A DNA stretch of 55,188 nt from assembly GCA_964619935.1 (NCBI GenBank), contig CAZUGO010000071.1, positions 1-55,188 of the forward strand. Direction: 5' to 3'. Source of the DNA: CAZUGO01 sp964619935. Lineage in GTDB: Bacteria > Planctomycetota > Phycisphaerae > UBA1845 > CAIVHJ01. The position numbers were made by a program, and so were the translations under genes. Positions 25,241-35,300 of this stretch are shown here, piece after piece. Each line of letters starts with the position of its first letter. Positions within the stretch are counted from its first letter, which is position 1. The notes under the pieces were generated by a model, which worked only from the letters and a program-made list of their open reading frames with translations, made no database searches and had not been told where the DNA came from.

Positions 25241-26320
25241 AATAAATCGGATTCACTGAAGCTCAAGTGCTTCTTTGTGCCTCGGGCACACCCCCACATT
25301 CAGGTGCCCCGACCATTTGATTGTCCTGACGGACTTAGAGGAGTTGAGCTACAGGTAGTTGTGGAAACACGACTTTTCCCCGGCCCTCACCGGTTAAAGT
25401 CCTGCTCACGGTGTAAACTCGCTCTCTCTCTCCCCGGTCCGCTTCGACCGAGACTCACTGTACAGCAATCCTCCAAGAGCCGTCAAGATCTCATTGGCGT
25501 ATTCGGACGGCATTCTTTCTGCCTAAGTCGGTCATCCGGTTCAAGATAAGGCTCAGGTGCCCGCCTCGGGTGGCCCGCAGGTACCCGCCCTGGGACCCCA
25601 AAAACCCATCATCCAACGTTCTCCTGTCAAGATGGGGTAACTTCTGTGGCCGGATTCTGACAACATAAAGTGCCGGACACCGGCGGCGCGGATTCGAAAA
25701 TTAGGCGACGTTCATGATCGGCAGCGCCGCTCATGACAGCTGAGCTTGTCGGCGTTGGCCGCGGGCAGTCTCCGCGCTGCTCCTGAATTTGCCCCCAGTC
25801 AGCGAACTCGAGAGGGGGCTCGCTGCGATCCAACTCAGGTTCGCGTTTTGGACAACGAGTCTTGCTGAGGCCAAGTAGGGGGCAGACTGCGGGTCAAGCT
25901 GCCGGGGGTACACCACCTGCTTGACGGAAGCGAATGCGCTCCTGAGGGTCGCCAAGCATTTGTGGAATCGCGAGGTCCCAGCATTTCGCGGGCGGTTCTG
26001 GGCCGATGCGTTCGACAATCCCAACTCCCTGTTTTTTCTGGCCGTGGTGACCCTGGGCCCAAGAATAGGATTCTGCATCGTGACTGATCGCGAACACTTA
26101 GATTCCTCGGGGCGAGGTGCTGATGCGATTTCGTCGATGGCGCGATGGATCAGGGCGGGCACGAGCCCCCGGTGCTCACGGCAACTACCGCGGGATCGCG
26201 ATCCATCCCGCCGGGACGGTGTCCCTGAAATGAGCCCTGGTTGGGGGTCTTTCAGGCAGACCTGCATGACCCTATACTGTTCGACGTTGACCCAGTGCCC
26301 AGTTACGAACGCATTCCAAT
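25241..26320. other. Long region without a convincing gene
   Basis: 1080 bases between the vWA lipoprotein and tRNA-Ser. Open frames exist on both strands (for example 25921-26484 plus, 25894-26097 and 25627-25833 minus), but none has a recognised motif, a good start context or a neighbour with the same composition, and the plus one runs through the tRNA. The first 250 bases probably hold the leader and promoter of the minus-strand gene. The rest may contain decayed coding sequence. Confidence 0.5.
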
Positions 26321-26407
26321 GGAGAGGTGTCCGAGTGGCTGAAGGAGCCGCATTCGAAATGCGGTCGGCGGGTAACCGCCGCGGGGGTTCGAATCCCTCC
26401 CTCTCCG
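26321..26407 (+). tRNA. tRNA-Ser (anticodon CGA)
   Basis: The acceptor is GGAGAGG/CCTCTCC with discriminator G at 26407. The anticodon stem CCGCA/TGCGG carries loop TTCGAAA, hence anticodon CGA. A long GC-rich class II variable arm follows, then a T-arm GGGGG-TTCGAAT-CCCTC. CCA is not encoded. Confidence 0.95.
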
Positions 26408-26489
26408 ATGCCCGCAGCGGCGATCGGCGGCGCCGGATTCCGGGGTACGCCCGAGATCGAGGGGGAGGGATTCGAAGCGAGTGAACGAC

Positions 26490-26546
26490 CGCCCCCGGCA
26501 GTCCGGCGGACTGCCGGGGGCGGACATCCCGACAGGAGGTCGGGAT
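26490..26546. repeat. Two adjacent perfect hairpins flanked by AGTGAACGA direct repeats
   Basis: Hairpin 1: CGCCCCCGGCAGTCC (26490-26504), loop GGC, inverted copy to 26522. Hairpin 2: ATCCCGAC (26526-26533), loop AGGAG, GTCGGGAT (26539-26546). AGTGAACGA occurs just before (26480-26488) and just after (26548-26556). No T-run follows, so this looks more like a repetitive extragenic hairpin element than a plain terminator, although it could stop the minus-strand or tRNA transcript. Confidence 0.65.
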
Positions 26547-26600
26547 GAGTGAACGAGGGGAGCCTACGCAGGAGCACGCCGGAGGCAAGCGCCCGCGATC

Positions 26601-29018
26601 CTAGAAACAGTCCGACTCGACTTGCGGGCAACCCGGGTCGCAGAAGCCGTCCCCATTGCAGCAGAAGCCGGTTGCGGCGCAGATGTCGTCGTTGCCGCCG
26701 CCGCAATCCTGATCCGCACCAAGACAGCCGAAAACGCAAACTCCGTCGACGCCGCAGAACTCGCATTCCGGGTCCGGTTCCGGGCAGTCCAAGTCGCAGA
26801 TGCTGTCCCCAGGGCAGCAGAAACCCTCTCCGAAGCAGGTCTCGATGTTGCCTCCGCTGCACTCCGATTCTTGCGTAGGACAGCCCGGGTCGCAGAATCC
26901 GTCGTTGTTGCAGCAGGCGCCCCCCAGCTCCAGGCCGCCGGTCTGCGCACAGATGTCCGCATTCGTGCAATCCGGATCGCTCTCGACGGCGAAGTAGCAG
27001 AAGACGTCACACACACCGTTGGCCGTCCCGCATTCGATCTGCTGCTCGCAATCCGGATCAAATCCTGGGCAGAAGGGGTCGCAGTAGTAGTCGAACGGGC
27101 ACTGCACGTCCTCGAAGCAGTCCTCATCACCGCCGCACAGAATCTCGAGCACGAAATACGCGGTGAAGATGTTGCCGCTGGCGGAGTCCTCCACGTCCAC
27201 GCCCACGAGAATGAATCCCGGGGTCTTACCGGTGAGTACGTTGGACGATCCATCCGGCGACTCCAATGTCGCGGCATCGTCCGCGGCACCGAAACCATCC
27301 GGTTCGACAAACCAGTTGAATTGGAGCGCGGCCGGCTCGGCCCCGACCACGAAGGTATCCAGCTGCGCGGGCTGGTTCGGATTGACGGCGAATGGTCCGA
27401 GGATCGTGGCGTACAGTCCGCCCTCCGCTCCGAAGACCGGTATGGCTCGCGTCGCCTCTGCGAAGCGTCCCTGCAGATCGATGGCCACCACTCCTACCAC
27501 GATGATTCCGGGGGCGTCGGCACGCAGTGTGGGCGTCGCGGAATAGGCAAACCCCTGCTCGCCCGCCTCGGGCGCATCGAAGATCGAGCCCGGCCCTTGG
27601 AGGATGAACCAGCCGAACTCGACCGGCTCGATGGCCCCGGTGGCCTGCACTTCGAGCAGGCGCTGATCACCCACGTCCAAGGAGTCCGGCCCTCCCAAGA
27701 GGACGTCGAGCGAAAAGTCGCCGCTGCTGCGCGTTCCGCCCTGGCCGGATGACTCGGGGTCGGAGCTGATCGAGGCCTCGCCGACGGCGATTTCGACACT
27801 GTCGGCCAGGTCGCGCCCCAATACGGTCACATTCACGCTGACCGAGAACACGGCTTCGCTGTCATAGGCGTGCGAGATCTGAGCGCCCGTGCCGCTGGCT
27901 CCATCGCCGAACGTCCAGAAATAGGTGGCCGAGTTGGGGATGTTCGTGCCCACGGCGCTGAACACGACCGCTTCGCCGGTCCCTGGCGCCGAGTTCGTCA
28001 GCGAGATGGCCACCCCGAGGTCCAAGTCGAGGTCGATTCCCACCTCGTCAGCGGCGCTGCGTCCCGATTCGTCGGTGGCCGTCACTCGAAAGGCGTAGCT
28101 GCCCTGGCGGCTGAAGGAATCCCCCACGGCGGCGTTGCCGGGCAGGGATTGCAGGGATACCGTTTGGCCGGGTTGGGTGGGAGTCTGCGCCCATGCTGAG
28201 GAATAGGGGGGTGACCCGCCGTATATGATCGAGGTCAGGATGAAGGTCGTTCCGCCGCCCGCGGCCTCCCGCGTGACCACGAAGCCGTCCACGCCCAGGC
28301 CGGTCAATTCCGATCGCAGTCCCTCGGGTGCGTCGGGAAGCTGCAGTTCGCTGATCTGGTCGATTTGCAGCACATCAGTTGCGCTGCACAATCGGCTGAC
28401 GGCCCGGGCCGAATCTTCGATTCTGCTGCCGCAGTAGGCCGGCGTATCTGGACCGTCGCACGGGTCAAGGATCGCCTTGAGCACAGCATCGGTGACCGCG
28501 AGCTGGCCGCAGAGCTCGTCTTTATTCCTGAAGCCGCCGCTCTGCCGCGTTTGCCGCAGCGCTGGGTCCAGTTCCTGGCGATCCACGGCGAAGGTGCCCG
28601 AAGCGGGGTTCTGTCCGCCGACGTTGATGCGCACCGCTCCGGTCACGCCGTTGAGGCTGAGCGTGGCATCGCCCTCGTTAGTCCGGATTGCGACGGGCAC
28701 GCCGTTCTGGTCAATCAGAACTTGGGCTTGTTCAGAACCGCCGTCGGTCGGGAGCGAGACGGCCACCCCAGTGAGCTGGTGCGATTCAGGATCACTGAAC
28801 ACCGCCAGTTCCTCGCACTGTGAGGTGATCGCCGCGGCGCTGCGCGACCCGGCGCTGTCCAGACTCAGTGCGACATCCGCGTCCAGGTTCGCGCAGTCGG
28901 TCGCTCTGATCGAATCTCCTCCGCCGTCGGGTCCGCAGCTTGGCAACGCGCAGGAAAAAACGGAGCAGATGATCCAGATTGGATTGATCGAACGCGATGG
29001 GAATGAAGACTGCAACAT
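26601..29018 (-). CDS. Large secreted lipoprotein with PKD-like domains and Cys-rich tail
   Basis: 805 residues from ATG 29018, preceded by GGGGAG on the minus strand. The signal peptide ends in lipobox ALPSC. Residues about 20-230 form an unrecognised beta domain. A PKD-type Ig fold lies at about 340-420 (FSAVGTN...FWTFGDGASGTG, then ISHAYDSEAVFSVSV), followed by two further Ig-like modules. The last 190 residues contain four or more copies of a C-x-D-G-FCDPGCP-x4-C unit (CCNNDGFCDPGCPTQESEC and relatives), Cys/Asp-rich and probably disulphide-bonded or calcium-bound, broadly reminiscent of LNR modules. It is surface-exposed and its function is unknown. The gene is divergent from another lipoprotein gene. 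Confidence 0.82.
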   Translation of the reverse strand: MLQSSFPSRSINPIWIICSVFSCALPSCGPDGGGDSIRATDCANLDADVALSLDSAGSRSAAAITSQCEELAVFSDPESHQLTGVAVSLPTDGGSEQAQVLIDQNGVPVAIRTNEGDATLSLNGVTGAVRINVGGQNPASGTFAVDRQELDPALRQTRQSGGFRNKDELCGQLAVTDAVLKAILDPCDGPDTPAYCGSRIEDSARAVSRLCSATDVLQIDQISELQLPDAPEGLRSELTGLGVDGFVVTREAAGGGTTFILTSIIYGGSPPYSSAWAQTPTQPGQTVSLQSLPGNAAVGDSFSRQGSYAFRVTATDESGRSAADEVGIDLDLDLGVAISLTNSAPGTGEAVVFSAVGTNIPNSATYFWTFGDGASGTGAQISHAYDSEAVFSVSVNVTVLGRDLADSVEIAVGEASISSDPESSGQGGTRSSGDFSLDVLLGGPDSLDVGDQRLLEVQATGAIEPVEFGWFILQGPGSIFDAPEAGEQGFAYSATPTLRADAPGIIVVGVVAIDLQGRFAEATRAIPVFGAEGGLYATILGPFAVNPNQPAQLDTFVVGAEPAALQFNWFVEPDGFGAADDAATLESPDGSSNVLTGKTPGFILVGVDVEDSASGNIFTAYFVLEILCGGDEDCFEDVQCPFDYYCDPFCPGFDPDCEQQIECGTANGVCDVFCYFAVESDPDCTNADICAQTGGLELGGACCNNDGFCDPGCPTQESECSGGNIETCFGEGFCCPGDSICDLDCPEPDPECEFCGVDGVCVFGCLGADQDCGGGNDDICAATGFCCNGDGFCDPGCPQVESDCF

Positions 29019-29363
29019 CACCGGCTCCCCAAGAAAATGTCTCGCAAAGCGTAGTACCTTATCCAATGCGGCGGTGTGCGGTCAACAGCCACGCCAGGCG
29101 AGCATGGCCCTCGCGCGCCGTGCAGGGGTCGGACCTCTGATTGTGCACACTGCTGAGGCGTCGTCCTGCGAGCGGACGCCCCTTCGTGAGGTTCCGGAAT
29201 CGCCCGGGCCGATAATCAACTGCAGCTGAGCGCAGGTTCCGATTCTTGTTTGAATTCGCGGTGAAGCGACCGGAAGTCGCGGCACTTTGCAGTTGCAGTC
29301 GAATCCCAGGTCTTGTACCTTCAGAATGTGGAGGCCACTTCGTACGGGAAGGAGATGAGTGCC
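29019..29363. other. Divergent intergenic region between two lipoprotein genes
   Basis: 345 bases with no open frame that looks coding. It must hold promoters for both flanking lipoprotein genes; no clear -35/-10 pair was found. GGCGTC...GACGCC (about 29158-29181) is a weak hairpin. Confidence 0.4.
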
Positions 29364-30593
29364 ATGTGTGTACGGGCAGGGATGAACCGGTATGCGCTGC
29401 TGGTGGCAGTGTGCGTGTGGGGGGGATTCGGCGGTTGTTCTACCGGCGGCGGTGCTTCCGACGGGGCGAACGTCCCCGGCCAGCCAGATTCAGGATCCCG
29501 AACTTCGGAATTGATCGACCATCAGCGCGTGGCTACGGAAGTGGCCTTGTCCATCGTGGTCGTGCGCAGCGAGGATCGCCAGGAGCGCCAGGCCCGGCAG
29601 ACCTCACCCTGCCCCGGGGGGGGGTCGCGGACAACCAACCCGGACGGCAGCGTGACGTTCAGTGCCTGCATGATCTTCCCGGGCGTTACGCTCAACGGTA
29701 CGGCCCGGATCACGCCGCAGGGCGGCGAGACCCAGGGCGGCCGCATTGATCTGGACGGCATTACCGGGACCACCGAGGGCGGCACGGAGTTCTTTGTGGA
29801 TGGGACCATCGAGGAGACCGAAAACGACGACGGCTCGTTGTCGTTTGAGATCGATATCTCGTCGGTCACCGTTGGTGGGGGATACACCGATACCTTCAAC
29901 GCTCAAGGGTCGTTTCGAGTCGACGAAGATGGCACCATGCATGGCGGCATGACCACCGATATCAACGACGAGGACACGGACTTCCCACCCACTGAATGTG
30001 ACTTCGAAGGCCACAATCTGCTCCTGGAGCTTGACTCGCTGATGGATAATGCCTGCGAGGAGCAACCGGAGCAGTCTGTTGATGATCGCTGTCCGGCCGG
30101 TGACGTGTGCGTGGCCCCGGGAGCCGGGGCCTGCTGCAGCGGAGGCAGTTGCGAAATCATGACCGGGGAGGCCTGTGCCGGTATCGCCGGCGCGGCGTAC
30201 TCCGCCGGACAGTCCTGCGCTGACGTGCAGTGCGTCGCCCCCGCCGACGACGTGGTGGTTTTCTACACGGGAAATGTCTGCTGCTGGGGCGCCCCGCACC
30301 TGCTCATCGGCACGCGCTCCGCGTTTGAGGCCGAACAAGCGGCCTCTTCGTTCAGCGGCGGCGGGATCGATCCTTCGATACCCGTGGTCAAACTTGAAGT
30401 TCAAGGCGGGTTCGATAGCGTCGAGGATGCCCGGGCCTGGCTCTGTCCCCAGATCGTATCGCGGTTCGACCACTACTGGTGCGGCAGTAACTACGTGCAG
30501 ATGAACGGCAGTAACTGGTGGATCGGCGCCGGCTGCGATTTGTCCGAGGTGCCCTTTACCAACAGTCCGCCCGAGAGCAACCTGTGCGAATAG
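29364..30593 (+). CDS. Secreted Cys-rich lipoprotein, unknown function
   Basis: 409 residues from ATG 29364, which lies 9 bases after AAGGAG (29349-29354); ATG 29355 directly abuts that site and ATG 29382 is a further alternative. The signal peptide ends in lipobox GFGGC. Residues about 80-230 are a Gly/Thr/Asp-rich beta domain (GTARITPQGG, GTIEETENDDGS). A short Cys cluster (CCSGGSCEIMTGEAC) follows, and the C-terminal 100 residues are rich in Trp, Tyr and Cys (VCCWGAPHLLIGT, DHYWCGSNYVQ). The family is not recognised. With the PKD and vWA lipoproteins it makes a local cluster of extracellular proteins. Confidence 0.75.
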   Translation: MCVRAGMNRYALLVAVCVWGGFGGCSTGGGASDGANVPGQPDSGSRTSELIDHQRVATEVALSIVVVRSEDRQERQARQTSPCPGGGSRTTNPDGSVTFSACMIFPGVTLNGTARITPQGGETQGGRIDLDGITGTTEGGTEFFVDGTIEETENDDGSLSFEIDISSVTVGGGYTDTFNAQGSFRVDEDGTMHGGMTTDINDEDTDFPPTECDFEGHNLLLELDSLMDNACEEQPEQSVDDRCPAGDVCVAPGAGACCSGGSCEIMTGEACAGIAGAAYSAGQSCADVQCVAPADDVVVFYTGNVCCWGAPHLLIGTRSAFEAEQAASSFSGGGIDPSIPVVKLEVQGGFDSVEDARAWLCPQIVSRFDHYWCGSNYVQMNGSNWWIGAGCDLSEVPFTNSPPESNLCE

Positions 30594-30757
30594 TCGGCGT
30601 TCGGAACCGCCGGCCGCGTGGAATCGACGGTCGCTCGGCAGCCATGGCGGATCAACCTGGACCGACGACCATCCGCGGCTCTGCGGCTTTGACAGTGCGC
30701 TCGGGATTCTCCTTTTGAGGCTCGATGCCTGACAGAAGTGGCTTGAGCGCCCGGCGC

Positions 30758-31330
30758 TCATGAGGCCCGGGCGGCGCGCCGCAGCAGGGCCAGCATCTCG
30801 CGGTTGCCGCCGTGACCGATCAGAGGGCTGTCCACCCAGCCGTCGATGGTCAGACCGAGGGCGGCGACCTGATCGCGGACGCGATTGCTGACCGCGTCGA
30901 GACATGCCTCGCGGACCACACCGCCTTGCAACTCCGGCGGCTCGGCTTCGTACTGCGGCTTGATCAGGGTGATGATCCGTCCGTCTTCCGCGAGCAGATT
31001 GCGGGCATGGTCCAGGATCCGCAGTTGCCGGGTCCAGCCGACGTCGATGGTCACCAGGTCGACAGGCTCGGGTAATGCGACGTGCAGGGCATTGGTTCGC
31101 TCGCGTACGACGACGCGATCATCGCGGCGCAGCCTCCAGGCCAAGGTGCCGTACGCCGTATCCACTGCATACACTCGAACGGCTCCGCGCCGCAGCAGGC
31201 AGTCGACAAATCCACCCACATGGCTCCCTAAGTCGGCGCAGATCCAGCCGACCGGCCGGACCTCAAAGACATCCAGAGCATGGGCCAGCTTGCCGCCGGC
31301 ACGCGAGACAAAGTCTGCATGCTCATTCAC
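30758..31330 (-). CDS. TlyA-like rRNA 2'-O-methyltransferase lacking the S4 domain
   Basis: The 190-residue protein starting at GTG 31330 begins with FVSRAGGKLAHALD, the hallmark that follows the S4 domain in TlyA. The Rossmann SAM site CADLGSHVGGFVDCLL (31-46) and VYAVDTAYGTLAWRLR come next. Asp97 and Lys124 (LIKPQYE) match the K-D-K-E catalytic tetrad of FtsJ/TlyA enzymes. Full TlyA (about 270 residues) methylates cytidines of 16S and 23S rRNA and has an N-terminal S4 RNA-binding domain. The upstream extension of this frame to 31486 does not look like S4, hence the short start. The substrate is therefore less certain than the fold. Confidence 0.75.
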   Translation of the reverse strand: MNEHADFVSRAGGKLAHALDVFEVRPVGWICADLGSHVGGFVDCLLRRGAVRVYAVDTAYGTLAWRLRRDDRVVVRERTNALHVALPEPVDLVTIDVGWTRQLRILDHARNLLAEDGRIITLIKPQYEAEPPELQGGVVREACLDAVSNRVRDQVAALGLTIDGWVDSPLIGHGGNREMLALLRRAARAS

Positions 31331-31516
31331 TCGCCCAATGCTCCCAGACCCGCAGCGCCGCTCTTGCGGTCGGCCGGTCTCATGACCCTGGGCCCCAAGT
31401 TCGCCGACGTCCAGCGCGGGTGGCGTAGGAGCGCGTTGCCCCTCAACGCGACCGATAACCCGCATGCGGTGTACCGTGTACATCACCGCGATGCCTTGCC
31501 GGCGGGAGTCCGCGGG

Positions 31517-32269
31517 CTAGGCGTTGACCTGGTTGATGATGTTGTCGGGAATGTCAAAGTTCGCCGCAACGCTCTGGACATCGTCATGATCGTCGAGCAA
31601 TTCCATCAGCCGCAGGATCTTGGTCGCCGCTCCGGCGTCGGCGATGGCCACGTAGTTGTTCGGTACCATCGAGATATCGGCGGATTCGGGTCTGAATCCA
31701 GCGGACTCGAGGGCCCGCTTGACCGACTCGAAGGCGCTCTGGCTGCAGGTGATTTCGAAGATCTCGCCGGTGTCCTCGACGTCATCGGCACCGGCCTCCA
31801 GCGCGGTTTCCATGAGGGTGTCTTCGGCGGTGCCGTCCTTGCCGACCACAAACACGCCTTTCTGGGTGAACATGTAGGCCACGCAGTTCGGTGTCCCCAG
31901 GTTCCCGCCGGACCGCTCGAAGATCTTCTTGATTTCAGGGGCGGTGCGATGGCGATTGTCAGTCAGGGCATTACACATCACGGCCACCCCGGCGGGACCA
32001 TACCCTTCGTAGGTCACCTCTTCGATGGTTTCGCCGGCCAACTCGCCGGTACCCTTCTTGATGGAGCGTTCGATGGTATCCTTGGGCATGTTGGCGGCCC
32101 GAGCCTTGTCCATGGCCAGGCGGAGGCCCGGGTTGGCATCGGGATCCCCGCCACCGGACTTGGCGGCCTGGGTGATCAGGCGGGCAACCTTGGTCCAGAT
32201 CTTGCCGCGCTTGGCGTCAACGCGTGCTTTCTTGTGCTGGATGTTGGCCCAATGGGAATGTCCTGCCAT
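31517..32269 (-). CDS. yebC: YebC/PmpR family protein
   Basis: The 250-residue protein begins with the invariant MAGHSHWANIQHKKARVDAKR and contains NMPKDTIERSIKKG and EGYGPAGVAVM, all diagnostic of the family, at full length. YebC proteins act as DNA-binding transcriptional regulators in some bacteria, and in others assist ribosomes at proline-rich stretches. It lies between the giant TPR gene and the TlyA-like gene on the same strand, with gaps of 95 and 186 bases. Confidence 0.95.
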   Translation of the reverse strand: MAGHSHWANIQHKKARVDAKRGKIWTKVARLITQAAKSGGGDPDANPGLRLAMDKARAANMPKDTIERSIKKGTGELAGETIEEVTYEGYGPAGVAVMCNALTDNRHRTAPEIKKIFERSGGNLGTPNCVAYMFTQKGVFVVGKDGTAEDTLMETALEAGADDVEDTGEIFEITCSQSAFESVKRALESAGFRPESADISMVPNNYVAIADAGAATKILRLMELLDDHDDVQSVAANFDIPDNIINQVNA

Positions 32270-32364
32270 GCCTTTTCCTTCTGCTTTGATCGGTTCGGGG
32301 ATGCTGGGAGCCGGCGCCTACCCGCCCGGATCACTGTAGCCTAAGTCCGCTGCGCTTGACAAGG

Positions 32365-35300
32365 TCAGGGATCGTCCCGGGGGGGTTCAGAGGCCACCGC
32401 GGCGACCTCGGGAGTGCCGCCGCCGGCCGCGGCGTTCAGCTTGGCGGGAACCGCCGTGAGGACTTCCTGGAGTTCCGGCGTGCCGGGTGAGTCTGCCGAC
32501 TCGGCGCGGGCGAGCTCCAGCGACTTGGTCCAGGCGCTGACCGCGGCCTCACGATCGTTCAGGCGCCAGGCCACGTCACCCAGGTGGTTCTGGATGACGG
32601 CGTCGTCCCTGCCGCAGCGATGATCGTCGCTGCCCAGCCACTCGGACCAACGGCCCATGGGGGTCTCAGCGGCGCGCTTCAGCCAGTGCCGAGCCTCGTC
32701 AAAGCGGCCCTTCTTGTACAGAATCCAGCCCAGGCTGTCGAGATAGGCCGCCGAGCGGGGATCCGATCCGACGGCCAGCCGAATCATGCGCTCGGCACGT
32801 TCCAGTTCCATTCCCTGAGCGGCCCAGGAGTATCCCAGATCGTTGCTGATTCCGGGGTCGTCCGGCGTGATCTCGAGAATCTCTTCGAGCTGCTGCAGCG
32901 ACAGGCTGGTCCGTCCGCTCATTTGATAGCACCAGCTCATCAATCGTCGGATCTGGATCTGCACGGCGGGATGGACACTCTCGTTGAGCCAGGCGGTCAA
33001 CTCGCGTTCGGCAATCGCGTAACGCTGGGCAGTGATTAACACAAAGCACAGTCGGTGGCGCAGCTCGGCCAGCGCCGATTCGCGCTCGGGCATGCCCGGC
33101 AGAGCCTGGGGCGTCTGCCCAATGCGGTCCCTGATGATGCGAATGGCGGCCTCGTAGTCCTTGGCTTCCACATACAATGACACCAGGTCGTCGGTGAGGA
33201 TCTCGGGGCCGGCCCGAGCCAGCTCGATGGCCTCCTCCCGCCGACCGGCCTGCTCGAGGGTCCGGATCATCCGCAGTGAGGTCTCCTGCGATTCGGGGTT
33301 CTCCTCCAGCCAGTCGAGCACCAGCACCTCGGCGTCCTGGTAGTTCTGGGCGCCCCAGTAGGCCTGCAGCAGCAGGTTGCGAAACAGGTTGCGGTCCTGG
33401 AGGCCGGCAGCCTCGAGCCAGCGCTCGGCATCCTGGACGGCGCGCTCGGTGCGGTCCATCATCCGGCACAGGTCGATCCACAGGACCTTAAACTCGACGC
33501 GCTCCGGTTCGGGCGCCATCCAGGCTTGCAGCAGCTCGGCGGCCCGCTCCTGCTGATGGTCAAGCGTCAAGGTCATGATCAGATCGTAGTAGAACCCGCC
33601 GCGCGGCGGGTCAGGCAGTTCGGGGTCGGCCAGAAAGGCTGCGAGTGCCGTGGCGGCCTCAGCGAAACGCTGGTCGCCGGTCAGGGCCAGGACCAGCGTC
33701 TGTTGCCACTGCACGCGCCGGGGGTGAATGGCCAGACGGGACCGCAGATTGTCGATGGCGGCTGCAAAATGCAGTTGTTGGAGATCGATCAGGCAGCGGA
33801 TGTGCTGCGCCGTGTGGTTGTGCGGCTCGATGGCGATGACCCGTTCCAGATACCCGCGGGCGTCATCCAGTTCCTGGCGGTTGAGATGCGCCCGAGCCAG
33901 TTGCATGAGGGTTTCGACATCCTCGGGATGATCGTCGAGGATCGATTCCATGGTTGCAAAATAGGCGTTCAGGTCGCGCTGCTCGATCATGGTCAGCAGC
34001 GCCTGGCTGCGCCGGCAAGTGGCTTGCAGCGACTCAACCCGCTCCAGGGTCTTGAGCAGATCGCGGGCGGCGTCGCGGTCCTGATCGTTCAAGGCGAGCA
34101 AAAACAGCGCCTCCAGGGCATGGGCGTTGTGCGGGTCGCGTTCGACAATGATCCCATATTGTCGCCGGGCCTGCAGCGGCTTGCCGGCTTCCTCGTACAC
34201 CTTCGCAAGCAGTTCGAGGGTTGGCAGGTCCGAGCGGTTCAGTCGGATGGCGTCGTTCAGGGCGTCGGCAGCGCGCTGGTAGTGATCGAGGCCCAGGTAG
34301 GCTTCGCCCAGCAGCCGGGCGGTGCGAAAGTTGGCGGGGGGCTTGCTGCTGACCTGCAGGAGGATGTCGATGGCCTCCTGCCAGCGCGACTCATCGATGA
34401 GGAGTTCGGCCAGGGCCAACGCGGTGGCCGACGACTCGCCGAGCTTGCGGCGGTAGGCCGCTTCGGCGAGATCCAGGCGGTCGGCCGCCCGAGCGACCTG
34501 GCCGACGAGGTACAGATGGGCCGCCGACCAAGTTGGGTCGCTGAGGTCCAGCCGCAGCGCTTCCAGCAGTGCGGCACACGATCCAGACTCCTGGAGTCGC
34601 TGGATCCATCGTGCCGTCTGGTCCTGCGGATCCGGGCTGTCGGCGATCAAGCCGGCGAGGATATCAAGCGACGCCCGCCAACGCTGCTGCTTCAACAGCA
34701 GCTCGGAGAGCCGAATCGCCGCGGCGGCACTGTTCGGGTGATGGGTCAGATAATCCTGAAGGGTCTGGATGGCCTGCTCGGTTTGATCCAGGCGCTGGTA
34801 CTCGTCGGCCAGCGCCAAGGCGACCGCCGCGGCGTGGGGCTGGGCCGAAGCCAGCGTCCGCAGGTCGCCGAGCAGCGCTTCGGGCTCCCGGCTGCTGCGG
34901 CGAAGGTCCACGAGCAACGGCAGACCGGTGTCGATGTCGAGCCTGGCGGCGGCCAGGGCCGCCGCCACCGCGTCATCCGCACGGCCGGCCTGCTGATACA
35001 AAGCCGCCGATCGTCTGAGCACCTCGGCATTGTTGGGATCGCGCTCGGCGGCGCCGGCCAACGCCTTGGCCGCGGCCAGCGGCTGGTCGAGCGCTTGGTG
35101 CAGGCGGGCTTGATCGAGGCAGGCGGCCAACTCCAACTGGCGAAGGAGAATCCGGGCCTCCGGGTCGGCCACGGCCGCCGTGGCGCCCGCCGCCGCGAGG
35201 AATCGAGCATAGGCTTCGATGGCCGCGGAGCAGTACCCGGAGCGGCTCAAGGCATCGGCCAACTGGTAGCGCGTGCGACGGTGCAGCACCGGGTCGGTCT

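Noticed and set aside
26327..26548. Short plus-strand frame over tRNA-Ser
   Set aside because: Created by the tRNA sequence itself.
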